From Arenibaculum pallidiluteum (lineage in GTDB: Bacteria; Pseudomonadota; Alphaproteobacteria; Azospirillales; Azospirillaceae): 64,000 nt of DNA. The stretch spans positions 62,001 through 126,000 of the forward strand of contig NZ_JAFIQU010000007.1 of assembly GCF_017355985.1 (NCBI RefSeq), given 5' to 3'. Below, in pieces: positions 53,937-62,321 of this stretch. Below the pieces are notes generated by a model, which was not told the DNA's origin, did no database searches, and saw nothing but the letters and a program-made list of their open reading frames with translations. How positions within the stretch are numbered: position 1 is the stretch's first letter; the number at the start of each line of letters is the position of its first letter. Made by a program: the position numbers and the translations under genes.

Positions 53937-54671
53937 ATGACGAAAACCGGCCGGCGCTGGCTGCTCGGGATCGGGGCCGCCTATCTCCTCGCGCTGCATG
54001 CGGCGCTGGTGCTGAGCTTCGATCGCCAGGACCTGAACCCCCTGCTGCGCCGCGCCGGCCTTCGCCCCATCCCGGCGCCCGAGTTCGACCGGTTCCATGC
54101 GAGCATGAGGGCCATGCTGCGCCGCGTGGATTCGGTCGCGGGTCCCGGCCGGGTGGTCTTTCTCGGGGCGAGCACGCTGCACGGGCTGGATGCGGCGGCG
54201 GTGGCGCCGGACGCCCTGAACCTCGCCATCGGCGGCGACACGACGCTGCGGTTGCTGACGCGCCTGGGCGACTACCGGTCTCTTCCGACGGCCTCTGCGG
54301 TGGTCCTGCTGGTCGGGCTGAACGACCTGACCTACCGCACGCCCGAGGAGGCGGGAGAGCTGTTCGGCCGGATCCTGGAGCGGCTGCCGCCAGTGCCCTT
54401 GGTCGCCGGGGCCGTCCTGCCGGTCGACGAGGCCGCGGCCTGGCCGCGCAATGCCGACATCCGGCGTCTGAATGCGGCGATACGCGCGCATTGCGCGCGG
54501 CGCCCGGACTGCGTTTTCGTGGATCCGGGGCCGCAGCTCGCGGACGCAGCGGGCAATCTCGCGCCGCGGTTCCGCCAGCACGATGGGATCCATCTCACGG
54601 CCGAAGGCTACAGGGTGCTGATCGGCGCCCTGCGCGAAGGCCTTGCGTCGGCGCGCGGGCGCCCGTCCTGA
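53937..54671 (+). CDS. SGNH/GDSL-family hydrolase, membrane-anchored
   Basis: A 244-residue SGNH hydrolase. An N-terminal anchor or signal (about 7-24) is followed by block I with the catalytic Ser in FLGASTLHG, block II Gly in IGGDTTLRL, block III Asn in LVGLNDLTY and block V Asp-His in HDGIHLTAEGY. Such enzymes deacetylate or de-esterify cell-envelope polymers or lipids. The start could lie upstream, because the tandem repeat is in frame, but ATG 53937 gives a normal signal peptide. Confidence 0.88.
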   Translation: MTKTGRRWLLGIGAAYLLALHAALVLSFDRQDLNPLLRRAGLRPIPAPEFDRFHASMRAMLRRVDSVAGPGRVVFLGASTLHGLDAAAVAPDALNLAIGGDTTLRLLTRLGDYRSLPTASAVVLLVGLNDLTYRTPEEAGELFGRILERLPPVPLVAGAVLPVDEAAAWPRNADIRRLNAAIRAHCARRPDCVFVDPGPQLADAAGNLAPRFRQHDGIHLTAEGYRVLIGALREGLASARGRPS

Positions 54672-54721
54672 GCCGTCCTGGATAGAGGCCCTGGATGATG
54701 GCCGCCCGCGCGCCCCGCGGG

Positions 54722-55222
54722 TCAGCTCACGATGCGCCAGGTTCCGTCGGGCTGCTGGCAGGCGGTGCCGGTGGCCTGCTCGATCCGGCCGCCCACGTTG
54801 ATCGTCTGAGCGAACTCGCGGCAGTACTCGCCGGTCTGGGTGCGCCCCTCGCGCGTGGGGGTCACCGTTCCCGCGGCGCCGGTCTCCGGGTTGTTCCACT
54901 GGATGGTCTGGCCGATCGGGGCCGCATAGGCCTGCTGGGTCGCAGTCTCGGCGCGGGCCACGTCGGTCCGCTCGAGCGACTTGCCGACCTCGCTGCCCAG
55001 GAAGGCGCCCAGCAGCGTGCCGGCGCCAACCGCGACCAGCTTGCCCGTGCCGCCGCCGAAACGCGACCCGGCGAGACCGCCCAGGATCGCGCCGCCGACG
55101 GCGCCGGTGGTCTGGCTGGTGCCCAGCCCCGTGCCGCTGCCCGTCGAACCGTAGCCGCCGCCCTGCTGGGCGCAGGCGGACAGGCTCGCGATCAGGGCCA
55201 GGGCGATGACAGGCTTCTTCAT
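54722..55222 (-). CDS. Glycine-zipper lipoprotein, 17-kDa surface antigen family
   Basis: A 166-residue outer-membrane lipoprotein. The lipobox LSAC places the lipidated Cys at 17. A glycine-zipper 2TM-like segment (VGGAILGGLAGSRFGG to LLGAFLGSEVGKSL, about 42-85) and a C-terminal domain with YCREFAQTINVGGRIEQATG and CQQPDGTWRIV follow. This is the Rickettsia 17-kDa antigen/RT0821 family, which helps envelope integrity. An EcfG-like stress promoter lies about 60 bases upstream. Confidence 0.88.
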   Translation of the reverse strand: MKKPVIALALIASLSACAQQGGGYGSTGSGTGLGTSQTTGAVGGAILGGLAGSRFGGGTGKLVAVGAGTLLGAFLGSEVGKSLERTDVARAETATQQAYAAPIGQTIQWNNPETGAAGTVTPTREGRTQTGEYCREFAQTINVGGRIEQATGTACQQPDGTWRIVS

Positions 55223-55281
55223 GATATCCTCGAATTCGTCTCGTCTTGGGGGATTCGTCCCGGTCGGGTCTCGCGGGCGAG

Positions 55282-55306
55282 AACAGCGGGACGCCCGAGC
55301 GGTTCC
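55282..55306 (-). promoter_or_regulatory. EcfG-type general stress promoter of the glycine-zipper gene
   Basis: On the minus strand GGAAC (55302-55306) and TGTT (55282-55285) are 16 bases apart, fitting the EcfG/SigT pattern. A second GGAAC lies just upstream. The implied leader is about 50 bases. Confidence 0.5.
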
Positions 55307-55394
55307 TGCGGTTCCGGCCCGCTCCAAGCTTGTCACGGCGCGGACGGTGGAATCCTGCGGAGCGGAAATGGGCCCGCAGAAGGCCGCGGTCAAC

Positions 55395-56810
55395 TCAGGC
55401 GGCCGTGGCCGCCAGCCACCAGGCCATGCCGAGCCCGGCGCAAAGGGCGAGCGTCGGCACCATCCCGAGCCTGAACCGGAAGACCGCCAGCACGGCGATG
55501 GCGGTCAAGGCGAGGGCGGGAACATTCACCGACCACGGGACGGGAACGTCCAGCGCCATGCCGAGCGCACGCAGCTCGACCACCTCGCGGAAGAGGACGT
55601 GCAGCGCGAACCAGATCGCCAGGTTCAGGATGACGCCGACCACGGCCGCGGTGATCGCCGTCAGCGCGCCGCCCAGGGCGCGGTTGCCTCGAAGGGCCTC
55701 GACGAAGGGCGCGCCAAGGAAGATCCACAGGAAGCACGGCACGAACGTCACCCAGGTCGTCAGCAGGCCGCCGAGCGTACCCGCCAGCAGCGGCGGCATC
55801 ATGCCGGGGTCGCGGAATGCGCCCATGAAGCCGACGAACTGGGTCACCATGATCAGCGGGCCGGGCGTGGTCTCGGCCATGCCCAGGCCGTCCAGCATCT
55901 CGCCGGGCCGGAGCCAGCCATAGTGCTCGACCGCCTGCTGCGCGACATAGGCCAGCACGGCATAGGCGCCGCCGAAGGTGACGACGGCCATCTTCGAGAA
56001 GAAGACGGCGATCTGGCTGAACACGTTGCCCGTGCCCAGCATCAGCAGCAGCGCGGCGACCGGGCCGAGCCACAGGACCAGGAGGAAGCCCCCGATCCCG
56101 AGCGACCATGCGAGCGTCGGCCGCGCATGCGCGGGAGGCGCCTCTCCGAGCAGGCTGTCGGCGTCCGCCACCACGTGCCCGCTCGCCTTTGCGTGGCCGC
56201 CGCCGACCATGAAGGACCGGAGCCCCATGCGCCCGCCGGCGAAGCCGATCGCGCCCGCCGTCAGGATGATCAGCGGGAACGGCACGGCGAAGGCGAAGAT
56301 CGCAACGAAGGCGGCCGCCGCGAGCCCGATCATGATCCGGTTCTTCAGCGCGCGTCTGCCGATGCGGAACACGGCCTCCAGAACGATCGCGAGGACCGCG
56401 GCCTTCAGCCCGAAGAAGAGGCCCTGGACGATGCCGACATTGCCGAGTGCGGCGTAGATCCAGCTGAGCGCCATGATGGCGACGAGGCCGGGCAGGACGA
56501 ACAGGATGCCAGCGATCAGCCCGCCACGTGTCCGGTGCATCAGCCACCCGATGTAGACGGCCAGCTGCTGAGCCTCCGGTCCCGGCAGCAGCATGCAGTA
56601 GTTCAGGGCGTGCAGGAATCGCTCCTCGCCGATCCATCGCTTCTCCTCGACGACGATGCGGTGCATGACCGCGATCTGCCCGGCCGGGCCGCCGAAGCTG
56701 AGCGCCGCAACCCGCGCCCACACGCGAAACGCCTCGCCGAGGCTCACTCCGTGCGTGCCGTCCTTCGCCCTAGATACAGCTGTAGCAGTAGTGGTGTCCG
56801 CCGAGCTCAT
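55395..56810 (-). CDS. chrA: Chromate efflux transporter ChrA
   Basis: A 471-residue long-chain CHR-family transporter that exports chromate. The two homologous halves each have the signature SFGGPAGQIAVMH or TFGGAYAVLAYV with a following LLPGPEAQQLAVYIG or TTPGPLIMVTQFVGF. About ten helices are visible. The first 25 residues are hydrophilic. It follows chrB with an 11-base gap on the same strand. Confidence 0.94.
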   Translation of the reverse strand: MSSADTTTATAVSRAKDGTHGVSLGEAFRVWARVAALSFGGPAGQIAVMHRIVVEEKRWIGEERFLHALNYCMLLPGPEAQQLAVYIGWLMHRTRGGLIAGILFVLPGLVAIMALSWIYAALGNVGIVQGLFFGLKAAVLAIVLEAVFRIGRRALKNRIMIGLAAAAFVAIFAFAVPFPLIILTAGAIGFAGGRMGLRSFMVGGGHAKASGHVVADADSLLGEAPPAHARPTLAWSLGIGGFLLVLWLGPVAALLLMLGTGNVFSQIAVFFSKMAVVTFGGAYAVLAYVAQQAVEHYGWLRPGEMLDGLGMAETTPGPLIMVTQFVGFMGAFRDPGMMPPLLAGTLGGLLTTWVTFVPCFLWIFLGAPFVEALRGNRALGGALTAITAAVVGVILNLAIWFALHVLFREVVELRALGMALDVPVPWSVNVPALALTAIAVLAVFRFRLGMVPTLALCAGLGMAWWLAATAA

Positions 56811-56821
56811 CCGGCCTCTCC

Positions 56822-57814
56822 TCAGTCGCGCTTCCTACGGAAGTACTCGTAGAGGTCGTCGAGGGCCGACGCCCCGCGCTCGAGCCGCCGGGCGTCGTCC
56901 TCCGTCGCCGCAGCGATTCCCGCGACCAGCGTCCTGATTCCCGCGGCCTCCTCGCGCCCGAACTTACCGTCCTTCAGGTCGATGTCGTGGACGATCTCGC
57001 CGATCGCCTGGAGAGCGCGGTCGGGCTCGCAAAGCCTCGCCAGCAGGACCTCGAAGGTGCAGTGGTCGCCCTCGTGCGTGTACTCGGCCTCGAACATGTC
57101 GAAGCGGATTTCGCCCGGCTCGGGGGCGTAGCCCTTGTCGGGGACGAACTTGAAGCGTGCGTCCGGATCGATGAAGCGGCGGATCAGCCAGGCCGATGCG
57201 ATCCGGTCGACATGGACGCCCCTTCGGGTCACCCAGGTCCGGCCGCGCGGCTTCTCCTGCTCGACGGGCATCCTTACCTCCGTGTCCTGTCTCTCCTCCG
57301 CGTCGGCGAGCCGGCGCTCCGTCCCCGAGAGAAGCCCTTCCACGGTTTCCCGGCCGTTGGCCCCGAAGAAATCGATCCCGACGATCTCGGCCAGGCGCCG
57401 CCGGAGCCGGGCCAACTGGGCCCGCATCTCGGGGACGCGGGCCCGCCATAGCTCCGGATCGGGCGCGACCGCCTCCGCGACGGAGCGCGCCTCCGCTGCC
57501 AGGGCCGCGTAGTCGGCATCGCGGGCCCTGTCGAACAGGGCCCTGACCTGCTGGTCGGTGAGGCCGTCCACGAGCCTGGCCTCGAAGATCGTCGCGTCCC
57601 CTCCGCCCTCCCGGATCTCGCGCAGGAGCCATTGGAAGTCCTCCCGGGTGTCAGGATTCGACGGCAGGGCGTAGAGCGACGCCTTGATCGCCACCGCGCC
57701 GAGATCCTGCAGACGGCGCCAGACCTTCACGCGGAGATAGGCGGGCTTGGGTGGCAGCTGATGCGCCAGCAGGAGCCATGTCGGGCGGTCCCCGGGATCC
57801 TCGGATCTCGTCAT
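56822..57814 (-). CDS. chrB: Chromate resistance regulator ChrB
   Basis: A 330-residue ChrB, the chromate-sensing regulator of chr operons. The N-terminal domain (about 10-170, TWLLLAHQLPPKPAYLRVKVWRRLQ in parts) precedes the C-terminal ChrB domain (about 195-325). The latter starts TWVTRRGVHVDRIASAWLIRRFID and contains the metal-like AEYTHEGDHCTFEVLL motif. The ATG at 57814 places it 24 bases downstream of a strong minus-strand -10; upstream in-frame codons lack similarity. chrB-chrA form an operon diverging from the SOD-rhodanese gene. Confidence 0.93.
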   Translation of the reverse strand: MTRSEDPGDRPTWLLLAHQLPPKPAYLRVKVWRRLQDLGAVAIKASLYALPSNPDTREDFQWLLREIREGGGDATIFEARLVDGLTDQQVRALFDRARDADYAALAAEARSVAEAVAPDPELWRARVPEMRAQLARLRRRLAEIVGIDFFGANGRETVEGLLSGTERRLADAEERQDTEVRMPVEQEKPRGRTWVTRRGVHVDRIASAWLIRRFIDPDARFKFVPDKGYAPEPGEIRFDMFEAEYTHEGDHCTFEVLLARLCEPDRALQAIGEIVHDIDLKDGKFGREEAAGIRTLVAGIAAATEDDARRLERGASALDDLYEYFRRKRD

Positions 57815-57820
57815 CTGATA

Positions 57821-57868
57821 ACTGTATCTTCGTAATTGACTCTGTGCAACAGGTGTATCAAACATAAT
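57821..57868. promoter_or_regulatory. Divergent chr promoter region
   Basis: For chrB, minus-strand TTGCAC (57844-57849) and TACAGT (57821-57826) are 17 bases apart. Plus-strand TTGACT (57836-57841) and CATAAT (57863-57868) may serve the SOD-rhodanese gene, though the 21-base spacing is long. TGTATC occurs twice in direct orientation (57823-57828 and 57854-57859), a candidate ChrB-binding repeat. Confidence 0.55.
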
Positions 57869-57924
57869 GGCGAGGCCTGACGGTGTCGAAAAGCGCCGGC
57901 GGGTCGCGGACCGGGAGACGCGCC

Positions 57925-58875
57925 ATGCGCCACGAAGTCCTGCCGCTGCCGTTCAAGCCGCCTCGGCTGGACGGCCTGTCCGAGCGCCTGCTCGCCAGCC
58001 ACTACGAGAACAACTACGGCGGCGCCGTCCGGCGCCTGAATGCCATCGAAGACGAGCTCGCCCGCATCGAATGGGCTTCCGTCCCAGGCTTCGTCGTCAA
58101 CGGACTCAAGCGCGAGGAGTTGATCGCGTTCAATTCGATGGCGCTGCACGAGGCGTATTTCGACGCCCTCGGCGGCAGCGGCGATGCCGGCGGCGATCTG
58201 GCGGTCGCCCTCGAGCGCGACTTCGGCTCGGTGCAGCTGTGGCGCCAGGAATTCACCGCCATGGGCAAGGCGCTCGGCGGCGGCTCGGGCTGGGTGCTGC
58301 TGACCCTGTCCGAAAGGGAAGGCCGGCTCCGCAACCACTGGGCCGCCGACCACACGCACACCCCGGCCGATGGGCATGTCGTCCTTGCGCTCGACATGTA
58401 CGAGCACGCCTATCACATCGACTTCGGCGCCAATGCCGGGGCCTATGTCGACGCCTTCATGCGCAACGTCCATTGGGGCCGCGTGGCCGACCGGCACCGG
58501 CGGGCCGTCAGGGTCGCGGCGGTCCCTGGCCATCAGGCTCCGGCTGCCTCCGAGGTCCCGGCGATCACCGTCGCCGAGGCGCGGCGGGCCGTCGAGAATG
58601 GAGACGTCCTCGTCCTCGACGTGCGCCATCAGGAGGACTTCGATGCATGGCCGGACATGCTGCCAGGAGCCGTGCACCACGACGCCCGCCTTCTGGACCA
58701 GTGGGTGGACGGAATCCCGAGGGACCGCAGCATCGTCGTGCACTGCGCCTACGGCTTCGACATCGGCCACGATGCCGGAGTCGCGCTCCGGCGCCGGGGC
58801 TTCGACGTCCGCGTCCTCTCCGGCGGCATCTCGACATGGCGCGCCATGGGCGCGCCCACCGTGCCCAAGGCCTGA
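57925..58875 (+). CDS. Fe/Mn superoxide dismutase-rhodanese fusion (ChrC-like)
   Basis: A 316-residue fusion. Residues 1-200 are an Fe/Mn SOD with ligands His26 (SHYENNY), His75 (MALHEAYF), Asp157 and His161 (LDMYEHAYHIDF). Residues 212-310 are a rhodanese with Cys274 in VVHCAYGFDIG. The SOD gate Tyr34 is Ala34, and the His or Tyr usual at position 30 is Asn. Dismutation may be weak or altered. ChrC, a SOD, is known in chr operons; here it may also move sulfur. ATG 57925 has GGGAGA upstream. Confidence 0.9.
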   Translation: MRHEVLPLPFKPPRLDGLSERLLASHYENNYGGAVRRLNAIEDELARIEWASVPGFVVNGLKREELIAFNSMALHEAYFDALGGSGDAGGDLAVALERDFGSVQLWRQEFTAMGKALGGGSGWVLLTLSEREGRLRNHWAADHTHTPADGHVVLALDMYEHAYHIDFGANAGAYVDAFMRNVHWGRVADRHRRAVRVAAVPGHQAPAASEVPAITVAEARRAVENGDVLVLDVRHQEDFDAWPDMLPGAVHHDARLLDQWVDGIPRDRSIVVHCAYGFDIGHDAGVALRRRGFDVRVLSGGISTWRAMGAPTVPKA

Positions 58876-58896
58876 ACCCCCGCAAGGAGCCCCGCC

Positions 58897-59364
58897 ATGA
58901 AGTGGGTCACCCGCGAACGCCCCAAGATCGACCGGATCGCCTGCCCCTGGCTGATCGCCCGCTTCGTCGACGAGCGGCCTGAATTCCTCTACGTGCCCAG
59001 CGAGCGCGTGCTGGCCGTGGCCGAGGAGACCGGCGCCATCCCCTACGACATCCCCGGCGTGGAGCTCAGCCACGTCGGCGAACTCTGCAGCTTCGACGCC
59101 TTCCTTGCGAAATACGGGCTGGACGACCCGGCCCTTCGCCAGGTGGCCGTCATCGTGCGCGGCGCCGACACCGCCCGGATGGACCTGGCGCCACAGTCGG
59201 CAGGGCTCTTCGCGATCTCGCTCGGGCTTTCGGCCAATTTCCTCGACGACCACGAGATGCTCGGCCACGGCATGGTCATGTACGATGCCCTCTACGCCTG
59301 GTGCCGGGAATGCCAGGGCGAGACGCACAGCTGGCCGCCCGGGGACCGCGCCGCCCTCACCTGA
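58897..59364 (+). CDS. Stand-alone ChrB C-terminal domain protein
   Basis: A 155-residue protein equal to the C-terminal domain of ChrB (MKWVTRERPKIDRIACPWLIARFVD, and the metal-like ELSHVGELCSFDAFL). It lacks the N-terminal regulatory domain, so it likely has the domain's own activity, perhaps binding chromate or a metal, rather than DNA control. Its 21-base gap from the SOD-rhodanese gene indicates an operon. Two ChrB C-terminal domains, one fused and one free, thus occur in the cluster. Confidence 0.88.
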   Translation: MKWVTRERPKIDRIACPWLIARFVDERPEFLYVPSERVLAVAEETGAIPYDIPGVELSHVGELCSFDAFLAKYGLDDPALRQVAVIVRGADTARMDLAPQSAGLFAISLGLSANFLDDHEMLGHGMVMYDALYAWCRECQGETHSWPPGDRAALT

Positions 59365-59472
59365 AGACGCGCCTTATCGCGAGGCGAAGGGTGAGCCGCA
59401 GGTGTTGAAGGAGATCAGCAGGCATGTCCGAGCCGCCCCGACAGGGCGCTCCGCCTATCCCGAGGGGCCGTC

Positions 59473-60879
59473 ATGCTCTCTCCTTTGTCGAACCGGACAT
59501 ACCGGCATCTCTTCGGCGCGCAGCTGATTGCCCTGGTCGGGACGGGCCTGCTCACGGTGGCCCTGGGCCTGCTCGCCTACGATCTGGCCGGGGCCGATGC
59601 GGGTGCCGTCCTGGGCACCGCTCTGGCGATCAAGATGGTCGTCTATGTCGGGGTCGCGCCGGTCCTCGGCGCCTTTGCCGACCGGCTGCCCCGGCGCGCG
59701 TTCCTGGTCGCCATGGACCTCGTCCGAGCGGTCATCGCGCTGTGCCTGCCGTTCGTGACCGAGGTCTGGCAGGTCTACATCCTGATCTTCATGCTCCAGT
59801 CCGCCTCCGCCGCCTTCACGCCGACCTTCCAGGCCACGATCCCGGACGTGCTGCCGGACGAGGCGGAGTATACCAAGGCGCTCTCCCTGGCCCGGCTGGC
59901 CTATGACCTGGAGAGCCTCGCCAGCCCGACCCTGGCGGCGGCCCTGCTCGCCTTCGTCAGCTACCACGACCTCTTCGCGGGGACGGTGCTCGGCTTCCTG
60001 GGCTCGGCGCTCCTGGTGGCGGGTGTCGGGCTCCCCGCCCCGAAGCCCTCCGACCTCCGCGGCGGCATCTACGACCGGACGACCCGCGGCATCCGGATCT
60101 ACCTGAAGACGCCACGCCTGCGCGGCCTCCTGGCGCTCAATGGCGCGGTGGCGGCGGCCGGCGCCATGGTCATCGTCAATACGGTCGTGCTGGTCCGGGG
60201 CGTCCTGGGCGGAACGGACTCCGATGTCGCCGTGGTCCTGGCCGCCTACGGGGCCGGATCCATGACGGTGGCGCTCCTGCTCCCCCGCCTGCTCGGGCGC
60301 CTGTCAGACCGCCCGGTCATGCTGGCTGGTGCATGGCTGCTGGCTGCCGGTACGCTGGTCATGGCAGCCATTCTTGGCGGCGGCCTGCCCAAGGGCCTGA
60401 CGGCGGCCCTGCCGTTGCTGCTGCCCGTGTGGTTCGCGCTGGGTGCGGCGAACTCGGCTGTCCTGACGCCGTCGGGGCGGCTGCTTCGGCGGTCCGCCCA
60501 TGCCGAGGACCGTCCGGCGGTCTTTGCGGCCCAGTTCGCCCTGAGCCACGCATGCTGGCTGGTGGCGTATCCGCTCGCCGGGTGGCTGGGATCGGGGGCG
60601 GGGCTCGGCACCGCCTTTGCCGTCCTGGGCGCGCTGGCCGCCGCATCGACGGTGCTGGCGGCGCGGACTTGGCCGACCGGCGATCCTGTCGAGGTGGCGC
60701 ATGTCCACGCCCCGTTCTCGCACGAGCACCTTCACGTGCATGACGAGCATCACCAGCACGAGCACGAGGGCTGGGAAGGACCGGAGCCGCACGCCCATCC
60801 CCATCGGCATGGGGCGTTGCGCCACACCCATGCGCTGGTCATCGACGGGCACCATGTGGAGTGGCCGAGAGCGGGCTGA
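59473..60879 (+). CDS. MFS exporter with His-rich C-terminal tail (NreB-like)
   Basis: A 468-residue MFS transporter with 12 predicted helices. GAFADRLPRRAFLVAMDLVR around 69-88 corresponds to the loop 2-3 signature. From about residue 408 the tail is His-rich (HVHAPFSHEHLHVHDEHH, HPHRHGALRHTHALVIDGHH). NreB nickel exporters have such a tail, so Ni or Co efflux is the best guess. It closes the chr-type operon. The ATG at 59473 has a CGAGGGG site. Confidence 0.88.
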   Translation: MLSPLSNRTYRHLFGAQLIALVGTGLLTVALGLLAYDLAGADAGAVLGTALAIKMVVYVGVAPVLGAFADRLPRRAFLVAMDLVRAVIALCLPFVTEVWQVYILIFMLQSASAAFTPTFQATIPDVLPDEAEYTKALSLARLAYDLESLASPTLAAALLAFVSYHDLFAGTVLGFLGSALLVAGVGLPAPKPSDLRGGIYDRTTRGIRIYLKTPRLRGLLALNGAVAAAGAMVIVNTVVLVRGVLGGTDSDVAVVLAAYGAGSMTVALLLPRLLGRLSDRPVMLAGAWLLAAGTLVMAAILGGGLPKGLTAALPLLLPVWFALGAANSAVLTPSGRLLRRSAHAEDRPAVFAAQFALSHACWLVAYPLAGWLGSGAGLGTAFAVLGALAAASTVLAARTWPTGDPVEVAHVHAPFSHEHLHVHDEHHQHEHEGWEGPEPHAHPHRHGALRHTHALVIDGHHVEWPRAG

Positions 60880-61211
60880 GGCGGCGAGGGGAGATTTTGG
60901 CGGGGGCCTCGAACGAGAGACGACGGGTCACAGTCCCGCCGGAGCAAGCTCGCCCCCGCCAAACCGGGTGTTCGCTGAAAAAGGTTAGTACCACCAACGA
61001 CAGGACCTGTCCACCCGATATACCTCCGTAAGTCCGGTCGCCTGTTCCTCAAAGTTCTATTGCCCCTGGCAGCGGCGCGCTGTGACGGGCGCCACATCCC
61101 CCACCTTCGTCCGGGCCCTAGCCCTGGCCCTGGCGCGCCGCATCCCCATGTCTGGGGCGCGGAGGGCGGTGGGCCCCACGCCCCCGCAGGTGAGCTGAAG
61201 ACGAGGATGGC
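60880..61211. other. Intergenic region with long-range inverted repeat
   Basis: A 332-base gap. A perfect 12-base inverted repeat (TTTGGCGGGGGC at 60896-60907, GCCCCCGCCAAA at 60952-60963) encloses 44 bases. It could be a large terminator hairpin for the MFS gene or the remains of a small element. Beyond it lies a moderately AT-rich stretch (60965-61070) without a supported gene. Confidence 0.5.
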
Positions 61212-62174
61212 GTGAGCGAAGCGAACATGGCTGATGCCGGGATCTCCCCGCGCAGGTGCCTGCTGATGGTCAATGCCAAGGCCCGCAGCGGGCGGTGCGA
61301 CGTGGAGGCGATCCGGAACGTCCTGCAGGAGCATGGGCTCAGCGTCCGCGTCGCCGCGACCGGCGGGCGCGACGAGATGGGCGACGTGATCCGCGCCCAT
61401 GCGGCAGACACCGACCTGCTGATCGTCGGCGGCGGCGACGGCACCATCAACGCGGCGGCCCCCGCCCTGATGGAGACGGGACTGCCGCTCGGGATCCTGC
61501 CGCTGGGGACCGCCAACGACCTGGCGCGCACCCTGGGCATCCCGCTCGACCCGCTCCAGGCGGCCGAGGTCGCGGCGACGGGGCGGCTGCGCCGGATCGA
61601 CGTGGGCGAGGTCAACGGGGTGCCGTTCTTCAACGTCGCCAGCATCGGCCTCAGCGTGGAGCTCGCCCGCGAGCTGACGCGGGAGATGAAGCGGCGGTGG
61701 GGCGTGCTCGGCTACGGGATCGCGGCTCTGCGAGTCCTGCGCCGCATGAACCCCTTCACGGCCTGGATCAACGTCAACGGCGAGGTCCACCGGGTCAAAT
61801 CCGTCCAGGTCGGCGTCGGCAACGGACGGCACTATGGCGGGGGGCTGACGGTCGAGGAGAACGCCGCGCCGGACGATGGCCGGCTCGACGTCTACAGCAT
61901 CGACGTCCAGGGCTGGTGGGAGCTGCCGGCGCTCTATCCTGCCTTCCGCAAGGGCACCCACGGGCGCTGGGACGCCGTCCACACCTGGGACTGCACCGAG
62001 GTCGAGATCGTGACGCGCCGCTCCATGCCCGTGAACACCGACGGCGAGATCACGACCTTCACCCCGGCGCGCTTCACCGTCCATCCCGGGGCCGTGCTGA
62101 TCGCCTGCCCGCTCCCGGCGTCCGGCGCCGAGGCGGTGCCCTCCGACGCGGAGACCCGGCCGGCCGCTGCCTGA
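61212..62174 (+). CDS. Diacylglycerol/lipid kinase family protein (YegS/LCB5-like)
   Basis: A 320-residue lipid kinase. The catalytic-domain motifs are VNAKARSG at the N-terminus, the nucleotide-binding GGGDGTINAAAPAL (about 74-87) and PLGTANDLARTLGIP (about 97-111). The C-terminal beta-sandwich has VGVGNGRHYGGGLTV and ends near VHPGAVLIACP. The substrate is a membrane lipid or sphingosine-like base. The GTG at 61212 has GACGAGGAT upstream; ATG 61227 is the alternative. Confidence 0.9.
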   Translation: MSEANMADAGISPRRCLLMVNAKARSGRCDVEAIRNVLQEHGLSVRVAATGGRDEMGDVIRAHAADTDLLIVGGGDGTINAAAPALMETGLPLGILPLGTANDLARTLGIPLDPLQAAEVAATGRLRRIDVGEVNGVPFFNVASIGLSVELARELTREMKRRWGVLGYGIAALRVLRRMNPFTAWINVNGEVHRVKSVQVGVGNGRHYGGGLTVEENAAPDDGRLDVYSIDVQGWWELPALYPAFRKGTHGRWDAVHTWDCTEVEIVTRRSMPVNTDGEITTFTPARFTVHPGAVLIACPLPASGAEAVPSDAETRPAAA

Positions 62175-62321
62175 TTCTCGGACAGTTGCGTCGAACCGTG
62201 CTTGAGCACACGGATTGGCCGCCGGCTAAATCCGGCGCATCTTCCGCGAATCCTCAAAGGATCCGATGGCTCGCCACTTGCAGGCCCCTTCGCTTTGGAA
62301 GAGCCGCGGAAGGGGTCGGGG

